7,271 nucleotides of DNA from an uncultured Oscillospiraceae bacterium (GTDB taxonomy: Bacteria > Bacillota_A > Clostridia > Oscillospirales > Oscillospiraceae): assembly GCA_934561335.1 (NCBI GenBank), contig CAKTGD010000082.1:1-7271 (forward strand), in the 5' to 3' direction. A program made the translations under genes and the position numbers. Of the stretch, positions 6,076 to 7,271 are shown in pieces. The notes under the pieces were generated by a model that worked only from the letters and a program-made list of their open reading frames with translations, had not been told where the DNA came from and did no database searches. Position 1 is the stretch's first letter, and the number at the start of each line of letters is the position of its first letter.

Positions 6076-7271
6076 TGCGCCGCCAGCTCACGGGCCACAG
6101 CCACCATAATGGCACACTCCATCCTCTTGCGGAACAGATCACAGCCCTGCGCATAGACGCCGCGGACAGAGCCGGTGGCGTGGTAGGCGTTTGCCGCGCA
6201 GCCACCGGAGCAGTACAATCTCGCCCAGCAATCACGGCATTCCTCGCGGGCATAGACGTTGCACCCGGCGAATTCGTCCTGAACGGCATGGTTCTCCACG
6301 CCGTGCCAGATGTCGCCCAGCTTGAACTTTTCATCACCCACAAACTGATGGCAGGGATACAGATCGCCCCATGGTGTGACCGCCATGTACTCTGTTCCGG
6401 AGCCGCAGCCCGATATCCGCTTATAGATGCATGGGCCGCCCTTCAGGTCGATCATATAGTGGTAGAAGGTAAAGGGCTTGCCTTCCTTGTCACGCGCCAG
6501 CATCAGCTCGGCCAGCTTTTCATACTGTTCCATTACAACAGCCTTGTCCGCCTCGGTCAGTGCGGCAGGGTCGTCCGCCGCAGCCACCACAGGTTCCATG
6601 CTCAGCTCGGTAAATCCCAGATCCAGCATGGTCCGGATATCCGCAAGAAAGTCCGGATTGGCGTGGGTAAAGGTGCCCCGCATATAGTAGTTCTTTCCCT
6701 CGCGCGCTTCAACCAGCTTTTGGAATTTCGGCACGATCCGCTCCCAGCTGCCGTTTCCGGCATAGTCCACGCGGTAGCGATCATGCACCTCTTTGCGGCC
6801 ATCCAGACTGAGAACCACATTGCTCATTTCCCGGTTGACAAAATCGATCACATCATCATCGATCAGCACACCGTTTGTGGTCAATGTAAAGCGAAAATGC
6901 TTGTTATACTTTTCCTCAATGCTCCGGGCGTAGGCCACCAGCTGCTTGACGACCTCAAAGTTCATCAGCGGCTCGCCGCCGAAAAAGTCCACCTCCAGAT
7001 TGTGCCGGGAGCCGGAATGCTCAATCAGAAAATCCAATGCGCGCTTGCCCACCTCAAAGCTCATCAGGGCACGGTCACCGTGGTACTTGCCCTGACTGGC
7101 AAAGCAATAGGAGCAGTTCAAGTTGCAGGTATGGGCAATATGCAGACACAGCGCCTTGATAACGCCGGAAGTCTTGGCCTTCAAATCCCCGGCCATCGGC
7201 GCAAACGTATCCTCGGTGAACAACTTCCCCGCGGCCTTCAATTGCTCAATCTGGTCATAGCACGCCTCGAT
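6072..7271 (-). CDS. scfB: SCIFF peptide maturase (radical SAM/SPASM), 5' end cut by window
   Basis: Radical SAM enzyme that installs Cys-to-alpha-carbon thioether bridges in the ribosomally made SCIFF peptide (six cysteines in forty-five). The frame is open to the right edge; the visible part is 399 residues of a family usually near 450, so the N-terminal leader-binding region and the start are missing. Counting from the TTG codon at 7241, Cys39, Cys43 and Cys46 form the CxxxCxxC site for the SAM-binding 4Fe-4S cluster (7104-7127), and FFGGEP at 86-91 is the SAM-binding GGE motif. The C-terminal SPASM pattern is complete: Cys279-x12-Gly292-x4-Cys297, then Cys335-x2-Cys338-x5-Cys344-x3-Cys348, then Cys367, as expected for two auxiliary 4Fe-4S clusters. 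The text around ALCLHIAH, LEVDFFGGEPLMNFEVVK and VVLSLDGRKEV matches SCIFF maturases I know, rather than general anaerobic sulfatase maturases. Its TGA overlaps the ATG of the next gene. The scfA precursor gene is expected upstream, outside the window. Confidence 0.93.
   Translation of the reverse strand: MEACYDQIEQLKAAGKLFTEDTFAPMAGDLKAKTSGVIKALCLHIAHTCNLNCSYCFASQGKYHGDRALMSFEVGKRALDFLIEHSGSRHNLEVDFFGGEPLMNFEVVKQLVAYARSIEEKYNKHFRFTLTTNGVLIDDDVIDFVNREMSNVVLSLDGRKEVHDRYRVDYAGNGSWERIVPKFQKLVEAREGKNYYMRGTFTHANPDFLADIRTMLDLGFTELSMEPVVAAADDPAALTEADKAVVMEQYEKLAELMLARDKEGKPFTFYHYMIDLKGGPCIYKRISGCGSGTEYMAVTPWGDLYPCHQFVGDEKFKLGDIWHGVENHAVQDEFAGCNVYAREECRDCWARLYCSGGCAANAYHATGSVRGVYAQGCDLFRKRMECAIMVAVARELAAQ

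Noticed and set aside
1..7271. tRNA, rRNA, CRISPR arrays, insertion sequences or phage features.
   Set aside because: No cloverleaf, no regular spaced repeats, no transposase or integrase motifs; the window reads as ordinary chromosomal operons.

Overview
The window looks like a piece of a moderately GC-rich Clostridia chromosome, probably from the Oscillospirales (Ruminococcaceae-like) side. This rests on a SCIFF-peptide maturase (a family almost confined to Clostridia), a FeoA-FeoB fusion followed by a tiny Cys-rich FeoB-associated membrane protein, and a Firmicutes-type TPP riboswitch with a terminator platform. The genus is inference. Every gene I can support is on the minus strand, so the region reads from right to left.

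Right part (7271 to 4738): the 3' part of a radical SAM/SPASM enzyme matching the SCIFF maturase (CteB/ScfB type), cut by the window edge. It overlaps by 4 nt (ATGA) with a PLP-dependent Orn/Lys/Arg decarboxylase-family enzyme, so the two are very likely co-transcribed and translationally coupled. The SCIFF precursor gene is not in the window and would be expected just beyond the right edge.

Middle (4737 to 3092): a 164-bp intergenic region holds a near-consensus sigma-A promoter (TTGACT, 17 nt, TATAAT) with two dyads around it that look like operators. It drives a complete MATE-family multidrug/cation antiporter. A 142-bp gap follows, with a foldable leader but no convincing intrinsic terminator.

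Left-centre (2949 to 440): a 787-aa ferrous iron transporter with an N-terminal FeoA domain fused to FeoB, then a 48-aa Cys-rich single-span protein whose ATG overlaps the FeoB stop (TGATG). A perfect 14-bp hairpin terminator closes this iron-uptake operon.

Left end (about 263 to 1): a self-contained thiamin leader with a consensus promoter, a TPP aptamer, an intrinsic terminator as expression platform, and then the start of a controlled gene whose body lies outside the window. That gene cannot be identified here. There are no tRNA, rRNA, IS or CRISPR features. The most notable points are the SCIFF maturase-decarboxylase coupling, the operator-like dyads at the MATE promoter, and the riboswitch pointing off the left edge.
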